Made by a program: the position numbers and the translations under genes. From Chrysomallon squamiferum (lineage: Eukaryota; Mollusca; Gastropoda; Neomphalida; Peltospiridae), in NCBI GenBank assembly GCA_012295275.1, contig CM022667.1:6802832-6837831 (forward strand): a DNA stretch of 35,000 bases. Direction: 5' to 3'. The notes below the pieces were generated by a model. The model made no database searches. It was not told the DNA's origin and saw nothing but the letters and a program-made list of their open reading frames with translations. How positions within the stretch are numbered: the stretch's first letter is position 1; each line of letters opens with the position of its first letter. Shown here one piece after another: positions 21,241-32,672 of this stretch.

Positions 21241-21530
21241 AAGCTGCGTTGAGCTTCTTAAATAAGAATCTTGTTAACATACACCACCCTGCTAAAAGTG
21301 CAGAGTCCCCTCCCCCAGGACCTGGCTGACCCACCCTGAGTCATCCATCAGGTAACAGTGAGTGGACAAAACCTCGCTAAGTGGTTTCAACTATTAATCA
21401 TACAACATGTTAAACTGTCAGGTAAACTACAGGTGACACGTCGTTAATTACCTGTCCCAGGTGACACTCACACTGACTGTTGTTTCTTTGTCAACACACT
21501 TCGTGTAACTTGTGTAATCCACAGTAAGAA
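21240..21530. promoter_or_regulatory. Candidate cis-regulatory island with clustered CAGGT motifs
   Basis: A high-complexity island. CAGGTA at 21419-21424, CAGGTG at 21430-21435, TTAATTACCTG at 21444-21454 and CAGGTG at 21458-21463 cluster within 45 bp; two of them share CAGGTGACAC. These are E-box (Snail/ZEB/bHLH class) and homeodomain-like words. Also CAGGTAACAG at 21350-21359. Function is inferred from motifs only. Confidence 0.3.
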
Positions 21531-22515
21531 GTTCTGTCATTTTGAAGTAAGAATGTGTGTAATTTGTGTAATGTGAGGTATACTATAATGCAACATAATA
21601 ATGATGATGATGATGTTATTTATTAATGATGATAACAAAATGAGAGTAATAATACTAATACTAAGAATAATAATAATAACAACAAATTATCATAATAATA
21701 AAAATATACATTATCAAACAATAACAGTAAAATTAATTATGATACAAGTGTAAAAAAAATGTAGATAAATCTTTCCAGTTTATCCAAACATTATTCAGTT
21801 ATCAGTCCACAGATAAACAATTATCTGATTGGTGCTTTACATTTTTAGGAGGAAAACAAAAAACAAACCTGCAGCTCTCTCATTCTGTTCATATGTCAAG
21901 TTATAGACTGTGATGACGAAAGAGAGAGAGAGATATAAATAAAGATATTTTAAATAAAAAAATTAAAAATTCACATACATATCCAAGTGCAAGTGAGTTT
22001 TGTTACCATTAATAAATAATAATAAAAAAAAATAAAAAAAATTCATTTTACATATTTTTCCAAGTGTCGACATTAGAAAATGATTATCATGTTTATGTGA
22101 AGTATCCCGACTACATTAATCTTCAGTGCCACTCAGTAACACAAGCCAGCCACTCATTAATCCCTCCACGCTTTCTTCCTTTTTTCATTTCAAGTGCAAG
22201 TGGCCTCAGTTTATATGTTTAAAACTGATAAAGCTGCAGGTATTGAGTGTCAGTCAGCAGTAAACAGAAAGTCAGCAGAGCTGAACTTTCATCTCGACAA
22301 ACAACACCCCCAACCTTTGTTGTTATTTCAAAAAAAAATGTAAAAGCAAACAAAAATAATACAAAAATAAAATAAAAAAATAAATAAATAAATAAGTATT
22401 TAAATAAATTAATAAAAAAAATAAATAAAATAAAATAAAAAATATCGAAGAATACGTATTTTATAACAATGACAGGTGTTTTAGTTACAGTTTGCTGTTA
22501 CTTTCTGACAGCTCA
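21531..22515. other. AT-rich spacer, no gene seen
   Basis: Contains ATG/AAT runs (21600-21720), a short GA run near 21921-21933 and an A-rich stretch at 22330-22445. A moderately complex segment lies at 22100-22320. Confidence 0.5.
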
Positions 22516-22516
22516 T

Positions 22517-22742
22517 ACACACTGGTGATAGTTTACTACACACTGGTGATAGTTTACTACACACTGGTGATAGTTTACTATATATTGGTGATAGTTTACT
22601 ACACACTGGTGATAATTTACTACACTCTGGTGATAGTTTACTACACACTGGTGATAGTTTACTACATTGGTTATGGTTTACTACATTCTGGTGATAGTTT
22701 ACTAAATACTGGTGATAGTTTACTACACACTGGTGATAGTTT
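22517..22742. repeat. 21-bp minisatellite, about 11 copies
   Basis: Unit CTGGTGATAGTTTACTACACA, with variants (TATATTGG, CATTGGTTATGG). The + strand frame reads (YTLVIVY)n because 21 is a multiple of three; this is not evidence of coding. Confidence 0.95.
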
Positions 22743-23285
22743 ACTATAGTATATTTTAATAGTTTACTATAGTATATTTTAAAAGATATATTTTATTAGT
22801 AACAGTATAACTGAATTTATTTATGTATTTATTTTCTATTTATCAATTAACCCTTGATTTTAAATTACATCTGTACAGACAAACAAAATTAATTTATTTA
22901 AAAGTTATTGTTTTGATGTTTATTGATTTCAACTAGTGAAGTATAACAATTAACATGATGTGAAGGAAAGATTTAGTTTCTTCTATAATTTTGTTTTTAT
23001 TTTATTATTATGTGTTTTAGTTGTGTGCTGACTCAAATGAGAACAATCAACTGAAATACTTCTCAGTTTAATCAGTTATTTTATCTCACATTTACATAAT
23101 GAAAATGTCTGCTTGTTATCATTTATTATTAGAAAACACAGGTTTTCAGCTATTAATTAAAACTAATTTAAAGATCACAGACATGTTTAGTTGATTACTT
23201 TGTCCTCAAATAATTCATTTTAATGTTCAAGAACTTTATAAAATTTTGTATCTATCTATATACATCTACATATGTACATAGCACA
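22743..23285. other. AT-rich spacer, no gene seen
   Basis: Low-complexity A/T sequence with no exon-like stretch. Confidence 0.5.
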
Positions 23286-23287
23286 AC

Positions 23288-23312
23288 AGATAGATAGATA
23301 GATAGATAGATA
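23288..23312. repeat. (GATA)n microsatellite
   Basis: Six GATA units. Confidence 0.95.
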
Positions 23313-23363
23313 CAAATACACACACATCCACACATATATCTATCAATATATTTTTTTATCTAA

Positions 23364-25562
23364 ATGTATATCTGTGTCTGTATATCTGTGTGTGTATATC
23401 TGTGTCTGTATATGTGTCTGTATATCTGTGTCTGTATATCTGTGTCTGTAATCTGTCTGTACATGTGTCTGTATATCTGTGTCTGTAATCTGTACATGTG
23501 TCTGTATATCTGTGTCTGTAATCTGTCTGTACATATGTGTCTGTACATCTGTCTGTACATGTCTGTACATCTCTGTATGTACATCTGTGTCTGTACATCT
23601 GTCTCTACATGTGTCTGTACATCTGTGTCTGTACATCTCTGTATGTACATCTGTGTCTGTACATCTGTCTCTACATGTGTCTGTACATCTGTCTCTACAT
23701 GTGTCTGTACATCTGTCTCTACATGTGTCTGTACATCTGTGTCTGTACATCTGTCTCTACATGTGTCTGTACATCTGTCTCTACATGTGTCTGTACATCT
23801 GTGTCTGTACATCTGTCTCTACATGTGTCTGTACATCTGTGTCTGTACATCTCTGTATGTACATCTGTGTCTGTACATCTGTCTCTACATGTGTCTGTAC
23901 ATCTGTCTTTACATGTGTCTGTACATCTGTCTCTACATGTGTCTGTACATCTGTCTCTACATCTGTCTCTACATCTGTCTGTACATCTCTGTATGTACAT
24001 CTGTGTCTCTACATCTGTCTCTACATGTGTCTGTACATCTGTCTCTACATGTGTCTGTACATCTGTCTGTACATCTCTGTATGTACATCTGTCTGTACAT
24101 CTGTCTCTACATGTGTCTGTACATCTGTCTCTACATGTGTCTGTACATCTGTCTCTACATATGTCTGTACATCTCTGTATGTACATCTTTGTCTGTACAT
24201 CTGTCTCTACATGTGTCTGTACATGTGTCTGTACATCTGTGTATATCTGTGTCTGTATATCTATGTCTCTATATCTGAGTCTGTACATCTGTGTCTGTAT
24301 ATCTGTGTCTGTAATCTGTCTGTACATCTGTGTCTGTACATCTGTGTCTGTACATCTGTGTCTGTATATCTGTCAGTACATCTGTCTGTACATCAGTGTC
24401 TGTACATCTGTCTCTACATGTGTCTGTACATCTGTACATCTGTCTGTACATCTGTCTCTACATCTGTCTGTACATCTGTGTCTCTACATGTATGTACATG
24501 TCTCTACATCTGTCTGTACATGTGTCTGTACATCTGTGTCTGTACATCTGTGTACATCTGTCTCTACATCTGTCTGTACATGTGTCTGTACATGTGTCTG
24601 TACACGTGTCTGTACATCTGTCTGTACATGTGTCTGTACATCTGTCTGTACATGTGTCTGTACATGTGTCTGTACATCTGTGTCTGTACATCTGTCTCTA
24701 CATGTGTCTGTACATCTGTGTCTGTACATCTGTCTGTACATCTGTGTCTGTATATCTGTCTCTACATGTGTCTGTACATCTGTCTCTACATGTGTCTGTA
24801 CATCTGTGTCTGTACATCTGTCTCTACATCTGTCTGTACATCTGTGTCTGTACATCTGTCTCTACATCTGTGTCTGTACATCTGTCTCTACATCTGTCTG
24901 TACATCTGTCTCTACATGTGTCTCTACATCTGTCTGTACATCTGTGTCTGTACATCTGTCTCTACATCTGTGTCTGTACATCTGTCTCTACATCTGTCTG
25001 TACATCTGTCTCTACATGTGTCTCTACATCTGTCTCTACATCTGTCTGTACATCTGTCTGTACATCTGTCTGTACATGTGTCTGTACATCTGTCTCTACA
25101 TGTGTCTGTACATCTGTCTCTACATGTGTCTGTACATCTGTCTGTACATGTGTCTCTACATGTGTCTGTACATCTGTCTGTACATGTGTCTGTACGTGTC
25201 TGTACATCTGTCTGTACATCTGTCTCTACATGTGTCTGTACATCTGTATATACATGTCTGTACATGTGTCTGTACATCTGTCTGTACATCTCTGTATGTA
25301 CATCTGTGTCTGTACATCTGTCTCTACATGTGTTTGTACATGTGTTTGTACATGTGTCTCTACATATGTCTGTACATGTGTTTGTACATGTGTTTGTACA
25401 TCTGTCTGTACATGTCTCTACATGTGTCTGTACATCTGTCTGTACATCTGTCTCTACATGTGTTTGTACATCTGTCTCTACATGTGTCTGTACATCTGTC
25501 TGTACATCTGTCTCTACATGTGTTTGTACATTTGTCTGTACATGTGTCTGTACATGTGTCGC
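23364..25562. repeat. 2.2-kb array of 12-bp units (TGTACATCTGTC family)
   Basis: The basic unit is TGTACATCTGTC, with variants TCTACATGTGTC, TGTATATCTGTG and shortened forms. The left end (23364-23540) is TATATCTGTG-rich and the body is TACATCTGTC-rich. A higher-order segment marked by CTCTGTATGTACATC recurs at about 23571, 23637, 23849, 23987, 24074, 24173 and 25289. TGTACA and ACATGT are perfect palindromes. The 12-bp consensus has no stop in any of six frames, which explains several very long open frames here. Confidence 0.97.
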
Positions 25563-26130
25563 TGTTTTTGTGTCCAGCCTCCATTCATTAACACATTTTA
25601 AATTCATTATTTTTACTGCAAACACTGTAAAAATTAAATTAATTAAAGTACATTAATAAAATGAAAATTATTAATTTAAAAGACAAAACGATAACAAGAA
25701 TTAAAATTAAGGAGATTACTGTTATGTTTTATGTGGGCTCTGACAGAAAAAGTTGTCTGCTTTCAGAGAAAATATTTAAAAAATAAATTAAAAAATTAAA
25801 AGAGATATAAGATTATCAAAAGTAACCAATACTGCAGATGAGAGAATTATTAATAAACTGAGTGAAACATGTCAATGAATTAACAAAGAAACAAACAACA
25901 GTAAAATGAAAAAACATGATAAACAATAACAACAAAAAAAGAAGAAAAACCAATGATAGAATTAATAATGGAAGACAGGAAGAATGAACGAAAAAAGATA
26001 GAATGAAGAAAGAAAAAAGCAAGCTAATGAATAAACACAGTGTTCACATGTCACATGTCTGAAGAGCAAAAAAGAGAGAGAGAAAGAAAGAAGAATAGAA
26101 AAATGTCTTCATGCTGTGCTCTATAAATTA
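25563..26130. other. A-rich spacer, no gene seen
   Basis: Low-complexity, purine-rich on the + strand (about 25890-26100). Confidence 0.5.
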
Positions 26131-26222
26131 CACACACACACACACACCGATATATTCACAACAACAACACACACACACACACATATACACAACTACAACA
26201 TACACGCAGACACACAGACAAA
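26131..26222. repeat. CA-rich microsatellite tract
   Basis: Interrupted CA repeats at about 26131-26148 and 26168-26182, with CAGACACACAGACA to the right. Confidence 0.85.
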
Positions 26223-26322
26223 ACAGTCATTTAAATTACATGAATTATAACAGTTAAATCCAGCATACTTCAAAACTGAAACAATTTCTTCTTTATCTTC
26301 TAAATAAATGTACTCAAATACT

Positions 26323-26324
<2 letters not shown>

Positions 26325-26376
<52 letters not shown>
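26325..26376. repeat. (GA)n microsatellite, about 26 units
   Basis: Uninterrupted GAGA run; a potential GAGA-factor type or triplex-forming tract. Confidence 0.95.
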
Positions 26377-26380
<4 letters not shown>

Positions 26381-26488
26381 AAAATAAAATAAACTAAATT
26401 TCAAAAAGTGAAAGAATATAAACAAAGTGATTTAAATGTAGTAAAATTCCAACTCAGATTAAAAAATGATATCATACTGCCTCAGCAA

Positions 26489-26520
26489 TAAATACATAAA
26501 TAAATAAATAAATAAATTGA

Positions 26521-26563
<43 letters not shown>

Positions 26564-26640
26564 ACAAACAAATAAACAAATAGATAGAGAGAAAAACTGA
26601 CAGATAGATAGATAAATTGAGAGATAGAGAGATAGATAAA
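26489..26640. repeat. (AAAT)n and (GATA)n tracts
   Basis: AAAT units at 26489-26580, then GATAGATA and GAGATAGA words to about 26637. Confidence 0.95.
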
Positions 26641-27075
26641 CAGTGATACTTACAGCAGTGAGAACAATTAATTACAAACAACACTTCTCTCTCACACTGT
26701 CAGCTCTTCCACGAGAAAAAACAGAGGACTCCAGTCATGTGACAAAGAAAACCAGTCTAAATGAAAAGCTCTTTAGACACATTAAGACTAGAAGTAAAAA
26801 CTATAGCAGGAAAAACAAAAAAAAAGGAAGAAAAGAAAAAAAACACTATTCTGACATGTTTAACTAATGGTTTACGAACAGCAGTAGAAACACCCATCTG
26901 TTTGAAGAAACATGTGACATGTGACTAGCGGGGGGGTGGGCAGGTGGGGGGAAGACGGATGATTAAAACCAATTTTGACATTTATATTCTGTTCATATCT
27001 TTAGTGTTTTCTACGCAACCCCCCCCCCAACCTAACAGAGGAAAAAAAAGACAAGAAATATAATTAAAATTAATA
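26641..27075. other. Mixed spacer with G-run and C-run
   Basis: G-rich GGGGGGGTGGGCAGGTGGGG at 26931-26950 and a nine-C run near 27020. A good minus-strand donor (GTAAGTATC) lies at about 26657-26649, but the sequence before it has no clear coding potential. Confidence 0.5.
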
Positions 27076-27362
27076 TTGCAGTCACTTCAGTTATATCGGA
27101 ATTTCAATTTATCTATTTCTGTTTTTGTCAATTTATATCTGTCTATATTTTTTTTAACATCAATTTACATCTATTTCTATCTTTCTATATCAGTTTATCT
27201 CTCACTGTGTCTTTCTATATCATATCTATTCCTTTCTTTCTATATCAGTTTATCTCTAACTGTATCTTTCTATATCATATCTATTCCTTTCTTTCTATAT
27301 CATTTTATCTCCATCTACAATCTGTATATATCTGGCAAGAGCAAAATAGTGCTTTTTATTTT
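27076..27362. repeat. Irregular TCTATAT/TTTCTTTC pyrimidine-rich repeat
   Basis: CTTTCTATATCAGTTTATCT and TATCATATCTATTCCTTTCT recur in tandem-like fashion, including a near-perfect repeat of about 55 bp between 27180 and 27310. Confidence 0.75.
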
Positions 27363-27363
27363 G

Positions 27364-27397
<34 letters not shown>

Positions 27398-27452
27398 GTC
27401 TCTGTCTCTCTCTGCCTCTCTCTCTCGCTCTGTGTCTCTCTCTCTCTCTCTC
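27363..27452. repeat. (CT)n microsatellite
   Basis: CT run with CTGTCT interruptions, about 90 bp. Confidence 0.95.
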
Positions 27453-27604
27453 AACAACTCACTGACACTGTTAGTTTCTGTTATCATTGTCCAGTCTGAA
27501 AACTCTGTTTTACTGCTTTTCTGTCTGCATCTCTCCATTCAGCCTTTGTTTTATTACCTCCCCTTTTGTAATCTCCTCCTTTTATCTTTTCTGCCCTTCT
27601 CTGC

Positions 27605-27967
27605 CACCAGGTTTTATCTCCTATACTCCTACTTTTCTCTAAACCCATGTTTTCTGTCCTATACTCCTACTTTACTCTAAACCCATGTTTTATCTCCTAT
27701 ACTCCTACTTTACTCTAAACCCATGTTTTATCTCCTATACTCCTACTTTACTCTAAACCCATGTTTTCTCTCCTATACTCCTACTTTACTCTAAACCCAT
27801 GTTTTATCTCCTATACTCCTACTTTACTCTAAACCCATGTTTTCTCTCCTATACTCCTACTTTACTCTAAACCCATGTTTTATCTCCTATACCCTACTTT
27901 ACTCTAAACCCATGTTTTCTGTCCTATACTCCTACTTTACTCTAAACCCATGTTTTATCTCCTATGC
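27605..27967. repeat. 38-bp minisatellite, about 9-10 copies
   Basis: Unit GTTTTATCTCCTATACTCCT + ACTTTACTCTAAACCCAT; ACCCATG starts at 27643 and 27681 give period 38. TTTATCTCC alternates with TTTTCTCTCC or TTTTCTGTCC in an irregular higher-order pattern. Confidence 0.95.
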
Positions 27968-28049
27968 CCCTGCACATCTTTACTGAAATATAAGCTGTGG
28001 GCTATAAAGTGACAATATTAACAATTCTGCACAGACAGAAACACATCAC

Positions 28050-28265
28050 ACAGACTATTTTGTTTTCTGTCAGCAGCAGGGTGGAGTTTGTCTGACAGAC
28101 CACACCCCATCACCTGCCCTGCCTGCTGTTTTATCACAGGTTAGACAGTACAGAGGAACTGTCACACACACGTACACACACACACACACACACACGTACA
28201 TCTGGTGAACAGACAGTGTCAGGTCTTCCACAGTCAGGTCCATCACTTTCACTATGATGAATTCA
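28050..28265. promoter_or_regulatory. Candidate cis-regulatory island with CA run
   Basis: Complex, GC-richer sequence: CTGACAGACCACACCCCATC then ACCTGCCC (TALE half-site TGACAG, Runx/KLF-like CCACACCC, E-box CACCTG), then a (CA)n run at about 28165-28195, then repeated CAGGTC. Regulatory role inferred from composition. Confidence 0.25.
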
Positions 28266-28743
28266 AAACAGGTTCAGAAAAAAAATAAAAATAAAATAAA
28301 AATAATAAAAACAAAGATAATAAAAATTAAACACGTCAAACAAATAAATAAAGAAATACATTAAAGAGAAAAAAGAAGAAGAAGAAGAAGAAAAATGGTA
28401 AAGCAAAGAAATAAATAAAACTAAAAAGAAAAGAAAAAACATGAAAACACACACACCCAAAATTCCATTATGAAAACAAACATGTTGTAAAGTGTCTCTC
28501 TGTACATGTGTATGTAAGTGAATGTGTGTTTATGTGCTTGTGTATACATGTCTGTAATATAACTCAAATGATATTCATTGTATGTATTACTGAAAAAAAG
28601 TAATGAATGCATGAGGAACAGTAATCAGATATTTCACTCATGTCACATACGTACTTTTATTTTACAGCTGATAACTACGAGTGTGACATGAAAAACATCT
28701 CACATGTCACACTAGCTCACTCAGTGTCACACACATCTGTCAC
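28266..28743. other. A-rich spacer, no gene seen
   Basis: Includes an (AAG)n run at about 28371-28391 and a complex stretch at 28640-28743 after TTTTATTTTACAG (28655-28667). This looks like a 3' splice site but is followed by no convincing exon. Confidence 0.5.
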
Positions 28744-29200
28744 ACTTCATCATCCATTTACATTTATCATCATCTGTACTTCATTAACATACTTCATCAT
28801 CTATTTAAATTTATCATCATCTGTACTTCATTAACATACTTCATCATCTATTTAAATTTATCATCATCTGTACTTCATTAACATACTTCATCATCTATTT
28901 AAATTTATCATCATCTGTACTTCATTAACATACTTCATCATCTATTTAAATTTATCATCATCTGTACTTCATTAACATACTTCATCATCTGTTTAAATTT
29001 ATCATTATCTGTACTTCATTAACATACTTCATCATCCATTTAAATTTATCATCACCTATACTTCTTTAACATACTTCATCATCTATTTAAATTTATCATC
29101 ATCTGTACTTCATTAACATACTTCATCATCTGTTTAAATTTATCATTATCTGTACTTAACATACTTCATCATCTGTTTAAATTTATCATCACCTGTAGTT
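28744..29200. repeat. 47-bp minisatellite, about 9-10 copies
   Basis: Unit ACTTCATCATCTATTTAAAT + TTATCATCATCTGTACTTCATTAACAT; starts at 28744 and 28791 give period 47. Copies vary by CTATTT/CTGTTT/CCATTT and one short unit near 29155. Confidence 0.95.
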
Positions 29201-29460
29201 CAGTGGTTACACAAAATATTTAGTTTTCTTTTAAATGGTTTATTTGATTGGCAGTCATGTCCAGCCTTTGCTAACAATAAAGGATAGTAGTAAAACGTAT
29301 TAATGAGAACTGAATCAGTAAAATATCCTGAAATCAAACTCTGGCTTATTGCCCATTCCAAACAGTATCCAATGACCTGTTTATCAGTCTGGGATAAATG
29401 TTGCTGTATTTGGGAGGGTGTATAAAACACATTACTTTTTGCTATCTGATAAAAGTAACA
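29201..29460. other. Unique complex segment, unknown nature
   Basis: Non-repetitive sequence, with a 76-codon minus-strand frame (29200-29430) of no recognised similarity. The left edge has GTAGTTCAGTGGTTACAC, like a tRNA A-box, but no B-box or cloverleaf follows. It could be a decayed dispersed element. Confidence 0.3.
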
Positions 29461-29675
29461 TTGTTCATGTGTCTAACTAAAGAAGAACTAAATATCAGTT
29501 GTGTCATTAAACAATCACTTATTTTACAACAACAGTAATATAAAATATTTGAAATTTTTAATTTAATATTTTTTTTAATCATATTTTTCTCCTCTTTTTT
29601 AAACAAATAAGTATATGTATTTATCTGTTCTTTACTTTTTGTATATAACCGATTTACAAGTTATCTCTTTTATGT

Positions 29676-29722
<47 letters not shown>

Positions 29723-29990
29723 TTATTTTTAATGTTTTACCTCAGTGTAATTAAGGTGTTTGAAACAAAGACACACCTAGGTTTTTAACTCTGCACCTAT
29801 GATGAAGGGAAGTGATGTAACATACAATTGTAAATTAATTTTAAGAAATATGTCAAACTCTCCTTTATGAGCTAAAATATTTTTTTCTTTCACATTTTTA
29901 GAAGTTCATAAAAACAGTAAAACATTTAAAATGATAAAAGACTGACAGGAGGCACAAATTAATCTGTTCACATTTATCTACTCCGACTCT
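29461..29990. repeat. AT-rich spacer with (TTTA)n at about 29674-29722
   Basis: No gene seen. The microsatellite has about 12 TTTA units. Confidence 0.85.
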
Positions 29991-30260
29991 TCAGTTCAGC
30001 TCCAAGTTTCAAAACCTATCAAGTCAAGATGAAGACAGCAAAAATAAACAAATAAACCACTATTCATCATCGTATCGAGAATGCTGTCGAATTACTGACT
30101 CAGTGCACCTCGTGTTGAGTTACGTAACTGGTGGAAAACAAGAAATAGCTTTTTTATTTATCGAAATCTCAAAATTGTTTCAGTAGCCAATAAACTGGTG
30201 TGTAAGTGACATTTTGACAAAGTGTACATTAACTGTGGCAGTTTTACACCACAGTCGTTA
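29985..30260. promoter_or_regulatory. Candidate cis-regulatory island with bZIP-type palindromes
   Basis: Complex sequence with TGACTCA at 30096-30102 (AP-1/CNC-type) and the perfect 12-bp palindrome AGTTACGTAACT at 30118-30129, containing TTACGTAA (PAR-bZIP/C/EBP-type). Only motif evidence. Confidence 0.3.
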
Positions 30261-30499
30261 CTCTGCTAGGACAGGAAAAAATCTAAAATGTTTTCACATG
30301 ATATTCTGTTTCTTATAGCCATTTGTTAAATAATTCTGTTTGTGAGTAATTTATTTATTTATTATTTATTTTGAATCATGCTGTTAAATATAAAATGTTT
30401 TAAATTAAACAATACTTTGTCGACACGACAAACAAAATGTTCACAAAATAACACTCAGCAAATAACAACAGTGATGACAACAGCAACAACAGTAACAAC

Positions 30500-30535
30500 A
30501 ATCTCATATAAATAAAATAAAATAAAATAAAATAA

Positions 30536-30566
<31 letters not shown>

Positions 30567-30640
30567 TAAAAAATAAATAAATAAAAAAAACAAGATTTTT
30601 TTTTTTTTTTTAAAAGGAAAAATAAATAAAATAAAATAAG
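30500..30640. repeat. (AAAT)n and poly-T low-complexity tract
   Basis: AAAAT/AAAT units from about 30508 to 30588, then a 14-base T-run at 30597-30611. Confidence 0.9.
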
Positions 30641-30804
30641 ATAAAATAATTTTTTTAATATAAATTTTTAAATTTTAATAAATAAATAAATTGGTTCTAA
30701 TTTAATAAATGAAATTTAAAAAATATTTATTCAATATTTTTTTTCTTTTTTTGTGTGTCTGTGCAAATAAATGTGTGTATGTGTGTGTGTCTGGTGTGTC
30801 ATTT

Positions 30805-31800
30805 TTTATTTTGTTTTTTAAACTGTATTATCTAAACACTGTTTTATTTTTAACACTTTTTTTTTATTAAACACTTTTATAACTGCATTATCTAAACATG
30901 GTTCTAATTTTATCTAAGGATGATATAACTTTATCTAAACACTGTTTATATAAACACTTTTTAATCTGTATTAAAACACTTTTTGTTATCTAAACACTGT
31001 TTTACAACTGTATTATCTAAGTGTGATATAACTATTATCTAAACACTGTTTTACAACTGTATTATCTAAACACTGTTTTACATCTGTATTATCTAAGCAT
31101 GTGATGTAACTATTATCTAAACACTTTTTTATGTTTGTTTTTATGTAAACATTTTTTACAACTGTATTATCTAAGCCCTGTTTTACAACTGTTGTTATCT
31201 AAACCCTGTGTTGTTATCTAAGCACTGTGTTATAACTGCATTATCTAAACACTGTGTTACAACTGTATTATCTAAACACTGTATTATCTAAATCAAACCC
31301 TTTTTACAACTGTATTATGTAAACATTTTTATAACTGTATTATCTAAACACTGTATTACAACTGTATTATCTAAACACTGTTTTACAACTGTATTATTTA
31401 AACACTGTTGTTATCTAAGCACTGTGTTATAACTGCATTATCTAAACACTGTTACAACTGTTTTATCTAAACACTGTGTTATAACTGTATTATCTAAACC
31501 GTTTTACAACTGTGTTGTTATCTAAACACCGTTATAACTGTATTAACTAAACACTGTTTTTGTTATCTAAACCCTGTGTTACAACTATTATCTAAACCCT
31601 GTTTTACAACTATTATTTAAACACTGTATTGTTATCTAAACCATGTGTTACAAGTGTATTATCTAAACACTGTGTTGTTGTCTAAGCCCTGTGTTACAAC
31701 TGTATTATCTAAACCCTGTTACAATTGTATTATCTAAACACTGTTGTTATCTAAGCCCTGTGTTACAACTGTATTGTTATCTAAGCCCTGTGTTACTGCT
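30805..31800. repeat. Degenerate short tandem repeat with about 30 TTATCT motifs
   Basis: A loose unit ACAACTGTATTATCTAAACA + CTGTTTT (about 27 bp, often shortened) fills about 1 kb. I count about 31 TTATCT (reverse AGATAA, GATA-factor consensus WGATAR). Unit length is irregular, so it is older or more slippage-prone than the other arrays. Confidence 0.85.
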
Positions 31801-32200
31801 GGTTTCTGTGCGTGCTGAGTGAAGGAAGGACTGGTCACAGTGAGCAGTGCCTGTCACACTGGATGAAGCTAAAACACATCTCTCACAAGTAATTCTACTG
31901 GCAGCTGTCAGCCCGCGAACTGACGAGTGACAGGGTGTCACGGCAAGACAAGATGGCTGCTATTAAATGTGACAAGTGACGTGATTAAGCATTTTTCTTT
32001 CAATCACTGGAGAGAACACTGAGGCCTCAGGCATCATGCGATTCGACAACACTTCACGGTTTTTTCTCTTTCACAATGCTCAAATATAAATCCCTTCAGA
32101 GTTTTTCTCTTTTCTGTGTATTGATCTGAACTCACAGAAAAAGTCTTAAAAGTGTGCGAGGCTGCAGTGTGGAAATCTGCAGTGAAATTTTGTTATTTAC
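31798..32200. promoter_or_regulatory. Candidate cis-regulatory island right of the GATA-rich array
   Basis: Complex sequence with GGCAGCTGTCAGCC, GAGTGACAGGGTGTCACGG, CAAGATGGCTGC (YY1/Pho-like), GTGACAAGTGACG and GTGATTAAGC. It is among the most GC-rich noncoding stretches on this side. Motif-based inference only. Confidence 0.3.
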
Positions 32201-32221
32201 AAATCTTAGGTTTTTAATTCA

Positions 32222-32256
32222 GTCACACTCACACACACACACACACACACACACAT
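32222..32256. repeat. (CA)n microsatellite
   Basis: About 15 CA units. Confidence 0.95.
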
Positions 32257-32309
32257 ACAGACATCACACATACACAAATAGACACAAACACACACAGACT
32301 GACACAGTT

Positions 32310-32627
32310 GTTCTATTGTAATTATTATTATTGTTATTGCTTTTATTATTAATTGCTATATTTAATAATGTTGTTGTTGTTATTACTAGTAATATTAGTA
32401 CTACTAGTGTTATTGTTGCTATTGTTATTATTGCTATCATCATCATCATCATCATCATTACTGTTGTGGATCATCTACTTCATTGTAATATTTCTACACA
32501 TAATTCTGTTATTTTGTTTTCAGTACTTAAGTAATATATACTGATTTTAGTAAATTAAATAACAGTAAAATAAACAAACAACAGTAAAATAAATTATAAA
32601 ATAGTAGTACAAGTAGAAGTAATAATA

Positions 32628-32672
<45 letters not shown>

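Noticed and set aside
22492-22749. 85-codon frame with YTLVIVY repeats
   Set aside because: 21-bp minisatellite read in frame; no gene signals.
23479-25656. Open frames of up to 725 codons in the 12-bp array
   Set aside because: All six frames are stop-free because the unit is 12 bp without stops. The products are pure repeat (Cys/Val/His/Leu), and no splice or promoter context is seen.
26650-26720. Possible minus-strand teashirt 5' exon ending CACTGCT|GTAAGTATC
   Set aside because: The donor is good, but the upstream sequence has stops and no teashirt-like N-terminus. It could be a noncoding exon, but there is no support.
28655-28720. Possible exon after TTTTATTTTACAG
   Set aside because: The acceptor looks good, but the following frame (YECDMKNISHV) has no donor and matches no family I know.
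29190-29270. tRNA or tRNA-derived SINE suggested by GTAGTTCAGTGGTTACAC
   Set aside because: Only an A-box-like word; no B-box, no acceptor stem pairing and no SINE tail recognised.
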